Of a DNA stretch of 13,413 nt, positions 1-9,261 are shown in pieces. Position 1 is the stretch's first letter. Every line of letters starts with the position of its first letter. Below the pieces are notes generated by a model. That model was not told where the DNA came from and searched no databases. It saw only the letters and a program-made list of their open reading frames with translations. The position numbers were made by a program, and so were the translations under genes. Source of the stretch: Acanthamoeba lenticulata (Eukaryota > Discosea > Longamoebia > Acanthamoebidae); contig NAVB01002067.1 in the NCBI GenBank assembly GCA_002179805.1, positions 1 to 13,413 of the forward strand. The letters are read 5' to 3'.

Positions 1-26
1 GTGGTGGTTGGGGGAAGGGTCCGCAC

Positions 27-3000
27 TTGGTGGTGGCGTTGATGTCGATGGCCCAGCGCTCCTCGAGAGCAAGCCAGCGGAGGGCCGCCGCTTTGCCGGA
101 GAGGCTCGCACGGTGAAGCACGGTCTCGCCGTTCTTGTTGGTTGCCCGAAGATCCACGCCTGCAGAGATTGATCCCCCCCCCACACCAGACACACACACA
201 CACACATACAAGCATGCAAGCATGCATGCAAGCATGCATTGGATTCACGCGCGTGCGTGTGTGTAGAAGAAGGGGCGAGGAGGGGGGTTGGAGGTGCGCG
301 CACCCTTGGCGAGGAGGAGCCGCACCGCCGACGTAAATCGGTGGAGGGGCCGCCCCTCCTCCTCGACCGCCCCTTCCTCCTCCGCATGTTGCTGCTGCTC
401 GGGAAAAGACCGGATGAAGTAGTGCAGCGGCGTCGACCCGTCAGAGGAGACAGCCGTCGCGTCGAATCGGTGGCTGGAGAGGAGGTACAGCAGCATCTCC
501 ACGTTCCCCGACGCTGCAAGCCCCAAATGCTCACGTGAGCGCAGAGCCCTGGAGAAGGAGAGAGAGAGAGAGAGAGGCGAGAAGTGGGGAGAGAGGGAGG
601 GAAGGCGGTCGGACCGGCGGCGACGTGGAGGGGGCTCCAGCCGTTGTTGTCCTGGCGGTTGAGGTCGGCCTCGAGGCGGTCGTCCGGATAGAGGGCGAGA
701 AGGCGCTCCGTGAGGGCGCGATTGTTCTGGTCGATGGCGAGGTGGAGCACGGTCTGGCCCCGCCAGTCGGCGGTGCCCATGACGGACGCGCGGCCCTGCT
801 CCTGCACGAGGCGGAGGAGGCCCTCCACGTCGCCGGCCTTGGCCAGGCGGTGGGCCTCGGGCATCTCGCGGGTCTTGGGGCTGCCCCGCGCGACGATTTT
901 GCTGGAGGAGGACGCGTCCCCCATGCTCCTCGACAACGCGCTCCGCTCCGGCGTCGCCGCGTGTGTGATCTCCTTGCGCAGATCGGCCTCCTCCACGCTC
1001 TTGCTGAGCATGAGCTTCTCGTGCGACCGCTCCTTGTCCCGCTTCTCCTTTTCCCTTTCCTTCTCCTTGAGGATGGTGTCCCGCTTCTTCATCATCGTTC
1101 GGCTGTGCTTCCGCTGCTGCTTCTGTTGCCTGTTGCACGTGCCCCCAATACCCCAAAACCAACACACCCACCACCGTCAAAACCACCCACAGCCACAGCC
1201 TCGCGCCTGAGAGCCTGCCCTCGAGAGACGCTCTGACGATGACGACGACGATGATGGTGATGTTGATTGGGGGGAGGGGGGAGGAGAGGGAGGGATCGAT
1301 GATGGGCGGGCGTACCCGCCGTCGGGATCGGCGAGGTCGAGGTCGAGACTCGAGGAGGAGGAGAAGGGGGAAGAGGGAGAGGAGGAGTAGAGCTCCGGGT
1401 GGGCCTCCCACTCCTCGAGGATGTCGATGAGCTCCTTCTCCCGGAGGAGCCGGGCGATGTCGAGGGCGGTCCCGTTGGGCCCGCGCGTGCTCGAGTTGAT
1501 GCCGTAGCGGAGGAGCTCCTTGATGGCGCCCTTGCGCCGGGCCTGCGTGGCCAGATGGAGGGACGTCTCGCCGGTTTTGGTGGTCGTGTTGATGTCCACC
1601 TTGCATTTCGTGATCAGCCACTTGAGAGCCAGCACGCGGCCGGCGAGCGCAGCCGAGTGCAACGGCGTTTCGCCCTTGTCGTTGCGGTCGAGGAGGTCGC
1701 AGCCCTTCTCCACGAGGAGCTGGCCGGTTTTGCAGTACTTTTTATACAATTTGGAGTTGTCGCCGTCGTAGAAATTCTTTACGAAATAGTGCAGCGGCGT
1801 CGACCCGTCCCGCGACCTGCCGCAGGCGCAGTGCATATCAGGTCATCATAATAGTAAGAAAATGATGATTCCCTTCAAGGTGTAAGAAAAAAGGGGAGGG
1901 GAGGGGAGGAAGGGAGCGGCTGTGCGTACCGACACTTGACATCACATCGCCGCGTGTCGATGAGGTACTGGATCATGGGCAGGTTCTTGTGCGAGGTGCC
2001 CACAGCCGCGCACGCCACGTGCAACACGGTCCAGCCGTCCCTGAAGAACGGGGTTTGCGGGAAGAGGAGGATGGTGAGGTCCAAGGAGGAGGAGGAGGAA
2101 GATTTGTTGTGTCCAAACAAGTCGAGATGGGGGGGAGGGGGAAGAAGCTGCGCCCGATGGCAACAGGCATTTGAGGGTAAACCTTACCGGTCCTTGATGT
2201 TGAGGGAGACGTCCGTGTAGGTGTCGATGAGGTGCTGCACGACGTCCGTGGCGCCCGCCTCCACCGCGACGTGCATGAGGGACTTGCCTCGACGGTCCAC
2301 TTCGCCCAGCACTGGTTCGCCCCCCCCCACCACCACAAACAAAAAAGCCACCCAAGCATCACACACGCGCGCGCTCGTGAGCCCCATGGAGACGGAGATG
2401 GAGGAAGGCCAACGAGGGGGCGAGAAGGAGGGAAAGCCGGACGGAACGGGGATCGGAGGGGGCGGGATTTAAGGAACCTTTCCAGAGGCCACGCTCGGCG
2501 ATGTCGCGGATGAGGCCCTCGATGTCATTCTTCTTGGCCATGCGGTGGGACATGGGGATGGCGTTGCGCGCGTTGGCGCGCGTGGGCGGGGAGGCCATCC
2601 CCTCTTCGGCGTTGCCTTCGCCTGATCCCAAAGAGGTCTCGCTGCGCGTGCGCTGGACTCGCTCGCGGGCTTCATCGGCGCTTCGGGAGGCGCGCTCCCA
2701 CTCTTCTTCGCCGTCCTCGGAGCGGGCGAGATCAGGCGCACTGCTCTCGACTCGGCGGAGACCGATGCCGTTGCCGCTGTTGGACAAGGCTGCCGCCATC
2801 GAGCTGCACGAGTCGCTGCGGGACAAGGACAACTCGGGCGCCTTGCGAATGACGATACTACTACCTCCGCTTCGCAGCAACCCCGGCGACAAGGTGGGGG
2901 CCTTGTTCCTCATCATGGCCCCCTGCAACCCCCCCAACCCCCCAACCCCCCAACCAAGCAGGTTAAGGAGACAGAAGTGATTCATTCGCTGTGGTGTTTG

Positions 3001-4756
3001 ACGACCCTTGGAAGAGGAAGCGACGCGCAGCGGAGAGAGTGGAAAAGAGATTCTCACAAATAAAACATAGAAATCACAGAAAGGGAGGAGAGAGAGAGAG
3101 AGATACAAACCTGCAATTCCGCCACGAGATTACGCTGCTGGAGTTGAGCTTGTACATGTACATTCGCGTTCTCCAGGAGCGACACGAGCTCCGCATTCTT
3201 CACCATCTTGGCTACATCCAGAGCCGTCCCGTTGGACTTGCTGACGAGAGCGGCGTTGATGCCCATCTGCAACCCACGACCCAACCCCAAAAGATCTCCC
3301 GTGGTCAGAGGGACCAAAACAGATATAAAAATTTGTGGTGGTGGTGGTGTTGGATTACCTGCAGAAGCGTTTTGACTGTGTCCACCTGGCCGGTAGAAGC
3401 CGCCAGATGCAATGCCGAGTCACCATTCCTGTCGGTGTTTGTTTGAACAAATCGCCCGTGAGCCAGCACTGCGGGCGCCTCGCAACACTTTGGACGCAAC
3501 CAAAAGAGCCAAGAAGAGAGCAGAAGAATAGAGTCAAGCGTCGAAGGAGATGAGCACGCACTTGGTGACGGAATTGAGGTCGATGTTGAAATCCTTATTC
3601 CCGAGGAGCCATCGAAGGGCACTGGGCCGCCCAGCCATGGCGGCTTTGTGGAATGGTGACTCGCCTCGAGAATTCCTTCCATCGACGGGCACGCCCTGCG
3701 AGCACCCCCCCCCCCCAACAGACCCGAAATGTGGCCGGCGGCGTGGTGAGGGAGAACTGGGGACAAAGAGAGCGCGCGCGAGAGAGAGAGAGAGAGGAGT
3801 GCGGGGAAGAAAAACGGGAGAAAGAGAGTTGGAGAGGGTGTACGCGTTGGACGAGCTTGTTGGCCATGGCCACGTATTTGGAGGCCTTCTTGGCCTCGGA
3901 CTCTGGTGGGAAGTGGCGCACAAAGTAGTGGAGAGCGGTGGCCTCGTCGTTGGCTCGTAGCTGCACGTCGCAGCTCTGATTGAGCAGGAGGAGCTCTATC
4001 ACCTGCGGCCATGTCACGTAATTGGCATATCGCGACGGAAGTCAACGCGTCGCCAACCTGGCCAGATGCACCCATATTCGTCCATGGATCCTCTCGTCCG
4101 TCCATATTCATCCATCCATCCATCCATCCAGCCAGCCAGCCAGCCACATCCATCCATCCATCCATCCACCAGTGCCGCAGCGGGACGTGCCCGGAACCAG
4201 GGTGCCCTCTATAAAGAGAGAGGCCCACTGGGTCCCGAGTCTCAAGAGAGCTCGTGGTTGAGGGAAGGAGTGTACCTTGAGGTGCCCGGCAGCGCAGGCG
4301 GTGATGAGGGGCGACCAACCAGACCGGTCTCGTCCATTGAGGAGGTCGGCCAGCTTCTTCCTCGACGGGTGGTTCACCACCTGGTGGCGTGTTCCATGAA
4401 AGGTTCGCGTAAGCTTCGGGGTACCACTGGTTAAGGGTCCTTACCAAATGCTGGAGGATGTCCAGATTTCCTGCATCGGCAGCGACGTGGAAGACAGTCA
4501 AACCGCGCGAGTCGACGGTGGCTACTTCCTCGAAGCCTTTCTCCTCCAAGAGCCGAATGAGGCCTAGCGATCACAAAAGCCAGCCCAAAAGCTCGTATTA
4601 AAATTAAAATTAAAAAATTAAAAAAACACGGAAACAAAACCCGCAATAAAGAAACAAGGGGGGGGGGGAAGAACGAAGGCCACCGTCCAAGTCGCCCTCC
4701 GCAGCAAGACGATGAACTTCTGGTCGCTTGTCGCGACGGTGTGAAGGAGAAGCCAT
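27..4756 (-). CDS. Large protein with three tandem ankyrin modules (3' end beyond left edge)
   Basis: Probable cytoplasmic scaffold; no enzymatic domain is visible and no function is assigned. Exons in transcript order: 4756-4684, 4563-4445, 4380-4276, 4002-3844, 3695-3562, 3428-3359, 3266-3111, 2922-2478, 2311-2188, 2040-1930, 1816-1316, 1129-615, 513-304, 159-27. All 13 junctions keep frame, giving about 951 residues. The last donor (base 26) enters an intron that leaves the window. Module 1 spans about residues 1-270, module 2 about 394-640, module 3 from about 755. Each has ankyrin hallmarks such as [18 protein letters not shown] and [13 protein letters not shown], and a shared LHYF(V/I) motif at residues 123, 507 and 867. 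Linker 1 (about 273-393) is rich in Ser and Arg; linker 2 (about 641-755) has a Ser run followed by a [14 protein letters not shown] charged helix. The start [10 protein letters not shown] was chosen because it immediately precedes the first helix ([18 protein letters not shown]). The acceptor before residue 838 could instead lie 35 bases earlier (exon start 548); the ankyrin consensus favours 513. Exon structure is inferred without transcripts. Confidence 0.92.
190..240. repeat. CA dinucleotide repeat and GCATGC cluster in ankyrin intron
   Basis: A CA repeat (about 189-207) is followed by tandem GCATGCAA/GCATGC units (211-238). Both lie in the ankyrin intron 160-303, close to its acceptor. 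In the transcript they read as four TGCATG motifs followed by a TG repeat. Confidence 0.8.
554..577. repeat. GA/CT dinucleotide tract at an ankyrin 3' splice site
   Basis: A run of AG units on the plus strand reads as CT repeats in the ankyrin transcript, within the intron 514-614. It acts as an ordinary polypyrimidine tract for either of the two candidate acceptors (549 or 514). Similar GA/CT tracts occur at 3088-3103, 3775-3796 and 10255-10275, all in introns. Confidence 0.75.
2919..2951 (-). other. Four-tract G-quadruplex motif spanning a 3' splice site
   Basis: On the minus (transcript) strand, four G tracts of 6, 6, 7 and 5 are separated by TT, TT and TTGCA. The CAG acceptor of the ankyrin exon starting at 2922 lies in the last loop and tract. 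This meets the standard G3+N1-7 quadruplex pattern. Confidence 0.8.
4109..4170. repeat. CATC/CAGC tetranucleotide microsatellite in ankyrin intron
   Basis: Two runs of CATC units flank a run of CAGC units, inside the 273-base intron 4003-4275 of the ankyrin gene, the longest of its introns. The repeat has no stop codon in several frames, which creates long false open frames of Trp-Met-Asp-Gly type on the minus strand. Confidence 0.85.
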
Positions 4757-5154
4757 CTGCCACTTGACCGTCGCAAAGCCTTTTCCTTGGCACGGTTCCT
4801 CCGAAGGCTGACTTACCCAAGCAATTTTCGCCAACGAAGTTCGCTTTGCTTTCCGGCCGTACAACCAGGGCCAAGTTGCCAAGCTCTACGAAAGCAAGGG
4901 GCAAAGATTGTTCGCAGGGAGAGAACTTAACGGACGCCTCGCGGTCCCCGATGAGGCGAGAATACCAACAATTTGTTCGCAAACAAAAAAAACAAATTAC
5001 AGAAAAGAAAAGCCGAGCAAGCCGCAAATAGCCACAACAACAAAGAAGGTTGTCCGGTACGCGCCGCAGACCAGGGACTGCACGACTTTGGCCGACTAGT
5101 GACCACCTCGTAGAGCGGGCGAGTTGATTTAATCGACGGTTTTGCCATCGCGTC
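4757..5154. promoter_or_regulatory. Shared upstream region of the divergent ankyrin and RhoGAP genes
   Basis: The two start codons (4756 minus, 5155 plus) are 398 bases apart and point away from each other, so this stretch must hold both 5' untranslated regions and both promoters. On the minus strand there is a textbook donor (GTAAGT beginning at base 4816) and an acceptor (CAG ending at 4757), which could be a 60-base intron just before the ankyrin start codon. If so, the ankyrin 5' UTR lies at 4817 and above. An A-rich patch lies at about 4978-5010. I see no convincing TATA box, no RNA gene and no protein-like open frame. The minus-strand open frame across this stretch has no ATG-initiated family-like content. 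Confidence 0.5.
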
Positions 5155-8100
5155 ATGAATCGGCTCAAGGCCGGATGGCCTAAAGGAAAGAAGAAGAGTA
5201 GCAAAGGAAACGGAGCAGCACCCTCCTCTCTTGCTTCCTACGGACCGGGTGCTCCTCCCCTTCAGTTTCAGCGTTCAAGCCAATCACTTCCTCCGATCGT
5301 GGAGGACTGCCTTGCGTGGCTGGAATCCAACCGCGGTACTGTTGCCCTAATAATCTCACAACTTATTTGATATTATTTGTATTTGTTTATTTATTTATTT
5401 ATATTTATTTGTGCCGTTGCTGCTTCATTTCGGCTTACTTGCTATTTTATAATTCTTTGTACCAACGCGTCGTGCAGTCTGGGAGGTGGAAGGGATATTC
5501 AGGATAAGTGGGGACTTCCACGAGATAAAGGCCCTCCTCCGCAAGTATGCAAAAGGTGAATACCCGGCTGCCCCTTCTTCCCTCTTCTCCCAAGCTTGCT
5601 GGACAAGCTCTCTTCTCTCTCTCTCTCTCTTTCTCTTGTTGCCCAGTGGGCGAGTTGCGAACCACCTTTAAACGCCTGGGGTTGGTGGTGCAGGCAAGAA
5701 AGTGAAGCTCGACGAAGAAACCACAGGCCTGCGCGCGCACACCGTGGCGTGTCTCCTGAAGACCTACCTCCGCGGTACCAACCTCCCCTTTCATGCACAC
5801 TCGCGCACATGTGCGCACAACGCCCTCGCCTGACTGACCTGTCTCGCCACCACGTGACGCGCGTGTGTGTTTGTGTATGTGTGTGCGCGCAGAGTTGCCC
5901 ATCCCGCTGCTGACCTTCGAGCTCTACAAGCCCTTCCTCTCGGCCATGGGTGCCGGCTCCATCCAACCCACACAACACACACACACTCACCACAACCCTC
6001 CTCTTCCTCCGATGTAAACTTGCTTGCTTGCTTGGTGACGAGCAGGAAGGAAGGAAGGACGGAAGGGAGTGGGCAGAAAAGAAGGCTGACCACCACCACC
6101 AATGGCGCGCATCGGGCGGGGGGGGGACCCACCACCAGGAGTGGCGGAGGAGAAGGCGCGGTTGGAGCTGATCAGGACTACGATGGCGATGCTGCCGCCC
6201 GCCAACAAGGCCCTCCTCATTCGCCTGCTCACGCTCATGCGCAAAGGTGTCAATTCGCCCGTCCCCCCCCGGGGGGGGGGGTTCCAACGAAACAGCCAAC
6301 ACGCTCATCCCGCTCACTTGCCCGTCCACTACCACACACACACGCAAATGACACGCCAGTGGCGGACCACGCCGACGTGAACAAGATGCACGCCCAGAAC
6401 CTGGCCATCGTGTTTGCGCCCTGCGTGCTGCGCCCCATCAATGACGACCTCATGTACGGCCCCAAACAACATTCCATAATTTCGTCACCGAGCGGGTGGG
6501 AGAAGAAGTGAGGCGAGGCGCTTCCTCGTTGCTCGATCGCTGCGGCCTCTCGTCATCGATTTAAATATTTTATAAAATGCGTGTGGTGGGGCTCTAGGGC
6601 GGCTCTCATGGACGGTGGCGTATCGCAAGCGCTGCTCTCGACCATGGTCATACACTACTCCTATTTCTTCGTCGTACGGCAGCCTCTCCTCCCCCGCCCT
6701 CTCTCCTCCCCCCAAACCAATCGCGCGATTGGTTTTGGTGATGGTGACGGAGCAGCTCTCTTTGTTCGTCCGCCCATGGCTCACCACAACACGAACAAAC
6801 TGTTGTCCCCGTGCCCATCCCCACCCGCATTCCATCCGACCGACAGGAGAAGGCAGACAACCAGGAGACCACCAAGCAGCTGGCCGGCCAGTACAAGGAC
6901 TTTTACAAGACCCTTCGCAAGGTCCGTCCCTCGAACACGATCCAAAAGACAAAAACAAAAAACGAATCGATAACTTTTTTGCTTGTGGGACAACGCAGGG
7001 CACGCTTCGGTTGGCCGCCTCGATGGTGGAGGAAAAGAAGCTCCTCCAGCGCCTAAAAGAAGGTGCCCACGTCATCCCCCAACCCCCCCCCCCGCCACCC
7101 AACACATCTCTGTAGTTCTCAAAAACCCATCAATCATGATGGTGGTGGTGGTGATGATGGCGCACATGTCCCCCCCCCCGTCGACGGAAAAGGAGGGCGA
7201 GCGGGCGGACTGACGCCTGCGCGATCCTTCTTGTCCTCCCCCCCCCCCTCCAATGGTCCCACCAGGTGCTGAGCTGGAGGAGGTCGAGGAGCAAGGCGAG
7301 GCTGATGATGATGACGGCCACCTGGATGCCGACGAATCCGACGGCGAGGTGGAGAGCGGGCTGGCCAGCATGTCTTCTGAGGTGCGGCGCTTTGCAGCGA
7401 AAGCAGAGCCGCGTCGCCGAGCGGCCACGACAGTTTCGCAGGCGCCAGCAGCAGCAGCGACAACACCCCAGGCCATGCCACCCCCGCGTCCGACGCGGCC
7501 GCCGCCAGCAACCAAGCTGCTCCCGCCCGCGTCACCACCACCAGTCCGATCGCCGCCACCACCACCAGTCCGGGCACCGCCCCCACGGCCGGAGCCACCA
7601 TCGCCCCGGTCCGTGGACACGGCCGCAACAACAGCAGCAGGAGCGCCGATTGCACCAAACAGCAGCGACATCCCGGTGGCAGTGAGCCAGCCGGTGGCAG
7701 AAGAAGAAGAAGCCGTCGACCTCAAGAAGACGCGGAAGCAGTCGCCCAGGCAGGCGCAGAGCGCGCAGGAGCTCGTGCCTTCGTCGTCGTCCTCCTCGCA
7801 GGCGGGGGCAGAGGAGAAGGAGGCGCGGAAGAACAAGTCCATCTCCATGTCGTGGAACCCGTCCCACATCCGCCGCGAACTGGGGGGCGTCGCCCGCGAG
7901 GAAGCGGCTGTCCTTCTCGAGGCGGGCGCGGGCAAGGAGCTTCAGCGCACGCACAGCACCCATGTTGCCTCCATCCGTCGCCGTCTCAAGCAGTCCTCCG
8001 CCGAGCAGGCCTCCTCCTCCTCCTCTTCGTCCTCCAGCAGCAGCAGCGAGGACGAGGGCGGTTCCTCGCGCCTGCTCTCGCGATCGATGCCCAGCGCGGT

Positions 8101-9092
8101 GGTCACGTCGCCTGCCAGCGACTCGGACGAGTCGGACGACGACGATGCGCCCGCACGGCCAAAGGGCACCACCAGCCATCGCATCAAGGCCATCCGCTCG
8201 CGCCTTCGAAGCAGCACCGAGGACAGCAGCGACAGCAGCGACTCTTCTCCTCCGCGCGACCGTCGCTCCCAGAAGAAGAAGAAGAAGAAGAAGAAGGGCA
8301 GCAGCAGCAGCAGCGAAGACGATGACAGCAGCAGCAGCAGCAGCAGCAGCGAAGGTGAGCCAGGCAAGCGTGGCCGTAAGAAGCGGCAGTCCAGCGACGA
8401 CGAGGAGGAAGAAGACGAGCAGGTGACCGTGGTCACCAAGCAGACCACGACGACGACCTATCTCACGCCAGAACAGATGGTCAAGCTCGTCCGACAGCAG
8501 CGCGTGCAGCAGCGGAAGGAGCTCCTCGCCAAGAAACTGGCGTCCCCGCGAGCCGCGTCCAAGGAAGAGAAGAAGAAGAAGCAGACGAAGAAGAAGAGCG
8601 CCGATGACAGCGACAGTGACAGCGGCGAGAGCCGGTCTTCGGACAGTGACAGTGATGATGTCCAGAACACGCGCTCCAGCAGCAGCAGGCACAAGTCGCC
8701 ACCGGCGAAGCCCCTGGGCAAGTCTTTGCCTACTCGGCCCACGGCAGGACCTGCGGCCAAGCGCATGATCGTTTCCCTCCCCTCGAGCGTACGCGCTTCC
8801 TGCCACCTTTTGAGTGTGTGTGTGTGTGTGTCTGGGTGCCTCCTCGTCTCATCTTTTATTCGCGCCGCATGTACAGGATGGCCACAAGAGAGGTGTTGCC
8901 CCTTCCTTGGCGGCGTCGTTATCCTCCTCGTCGTCGTCATCATCATCCGATGAGGAAGACGAGGAGGTCGTCCAGAAGATCATAGAGGGTGATCTCGCCT
9001 ACTTCGAGCGTATGGTGGACAATACCTCCTCGCCAGAGCTAACCGCCCTGGCTAAGGACCTGGATCCCGTCTCCCTCGAACACTTCCAGTAA
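5155..9092 (+). CDS. RhoGAP protein with long Ser/acidic/Lys-rich tail
   Basis: GTPase-activating protein that speeds GTP hydrolysis by Rho/Rac/Cdc42-type GTPases. Exons: 5155-5335, 5478-5555, 5694-5774, 5893-5949, 6139-6246, 6360-6453, 6598-6673, 6847-6921, 6999-7062, 7266-8788, 8877-9092; all phases match, giving 850 residues. The RhoGAP domain covers about residues 46-225. It contains VEGIFRISGDFHEI with the arginine finger at Arg69, ACLLKTYLRELPIPL, NKMHAQNLAIVFAPCVLRP with the conserved Asn182, and a final helix near STMVIHYSYFF. Nothing essential is missing. A short charged helix follows (about 226-271). Exon 10 encodes about 500 low-complexity residues: Pro-rich around 340-400, several Ser runs, eight consecutive Lys at 608-615, acidic Ser clusters, a basic GKRGRKKRQ at 638-646 (possible nuclear signal) and a predicted helix at about 672-697. 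The last exon repeats the Ser/acidic pattern and ends LDPVSLEHFQ. Start is the first ATG upstream of the domain. Target GTPase cannot be told from sequence. Confidence 0.94.
5336..5477 (+). repeat. AT-rich TTTA-repeat first intron of the RhoGAP gene
   Basis: This 142-base intron holds a run of TTTA-type tetranucleotides (about 5369-5412) and is strongly AT-rich, against GC-rich exons and most other introns here. It splits the RhoGAP domain just before the arginine-finger exon. Donor GTACTG, acceptor TGCAG. Confidence 0.7.
6263..6281. repeat. C8-G11 homopolymer switch in a RhoGAP intron
   Basis: Eight C are followed directly by eleven G, 16 bases after the start of the intron 6247-6359. The two runs are complementary and could fold on each other at the donor end of the intron. 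Runs like this are also prone to sequencing and length error. Confidence 0.75.
6714..6735. repeat. 22-bp perfect palindrome inside a RhoGAP intron
   Basis: The sequence reads identically on both strands for 22 bases around the centre 6724/6725 (left half AAACCAATCGC). With one mismatch it extends to 28 bases (6711-6738). It lies inside the 173-base intron 6674-6846. Each arm carries CCAAT, so the site has two inverted CCAAT boxes separated by a CG-rich centre. It could form a DNA cruciform or RNA hairpin, or bind a dimeric factor; the role is unknown. Confidence 0.8.
8273..8351 (+). repeat. In-frame AAG and AGC trinucleotide repeats in RhoGAP exon 10
   Basis: Pure AAG repeats encode eight consecutive lysines, then two AGC repeat blocks encode five and eight serines separated by Glu/Asp. 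The repeats remain in frame and vary in units of one codon, so the tail length is likely polymorphic. Confidence 0.85.
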
Positions 9093-9261
9093 CCCTCTCC
9101 GGGGATGTCCTCCTCGTGAGGAGTTTGTACACAACAAGCACACAACAACAGCAAAAATGGCCAAGAGCGCATGTCCCCAAATAACGTAGCTGGGGGGGGC
9201 GTTGCCTCAACGCTTTGCTGAAGGGTTGCAGTTTAAAACACAACAAGACGCAGCAAGCAGC
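9093..9261 (+). other. Short intergenic gap: RhoGAP 3' UTR and small-gene upstream region
   Basis: Only 169 bases separate the RhoGAP stop codon from the next start on the same strand. A 6-bp inverted repeat (CTCCTC..GAGGAG, 9110-9123) sits 18 bases after the stop. A short AT-rich patch (about 9229-9237) precedes the next start by about 25 bases. I see no gene in the gap. Confidence 0.5.

Noticed and set aside
535..1236. 233-residue plus-strand open frame
   Set aside because: It is antisense to the ankyrin exon 615-1129, where the minus strand shows clear ankyrin repeats and matching splice phases.
2929..2955. Telomere-like TTGGGG repeats on the minus strand
   Set aside because: Only three units with variable G number, inside an intron; no longer array or subtelomeric context, so not called a telomeric tract.
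4066..4434. Plus- and minus-strand frames with Ser-Ile-His-Pro or Trp-Met-Asp-Gly repeats
   Set aside because: Produced by the CATC/CAGC microsatellite in an ankyrin intron; no stop codons arise from the repeat.
4431..5204. 257-residue minus-strand open frame over the ankyrin 5' region
   Set aside because: It is out of phase with the ankyrin exons and runs through AT-rich intron and upstream sequence; no recognisable domain.
7072..7935. 287-residue minus-strand open frame
   Set aside because: Crosses a plus-strand intron and exon boundary and is made of Ser/Gly/Ala repeats with no family resemblance; shadow of the GC-rich coding strand.
7532..8806. 424-residue minus-strand open frame opposite RhoGAP exon 10
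   Set aside because: Its translation is Arg/Leu/Gly/Ala-rich low complexity, the mirror image of AGC/AAG repeats on the coding strand. The plus strand fits the splice-phase chain of the RhoGAP gene.
9110..9123. Hairpin after the RhoGAP stop as a terminator
   Set aside because: A 6-bp stem with a minimal loop; eukaryotic polymerase II genes do not end at bacterial-type hairpins.
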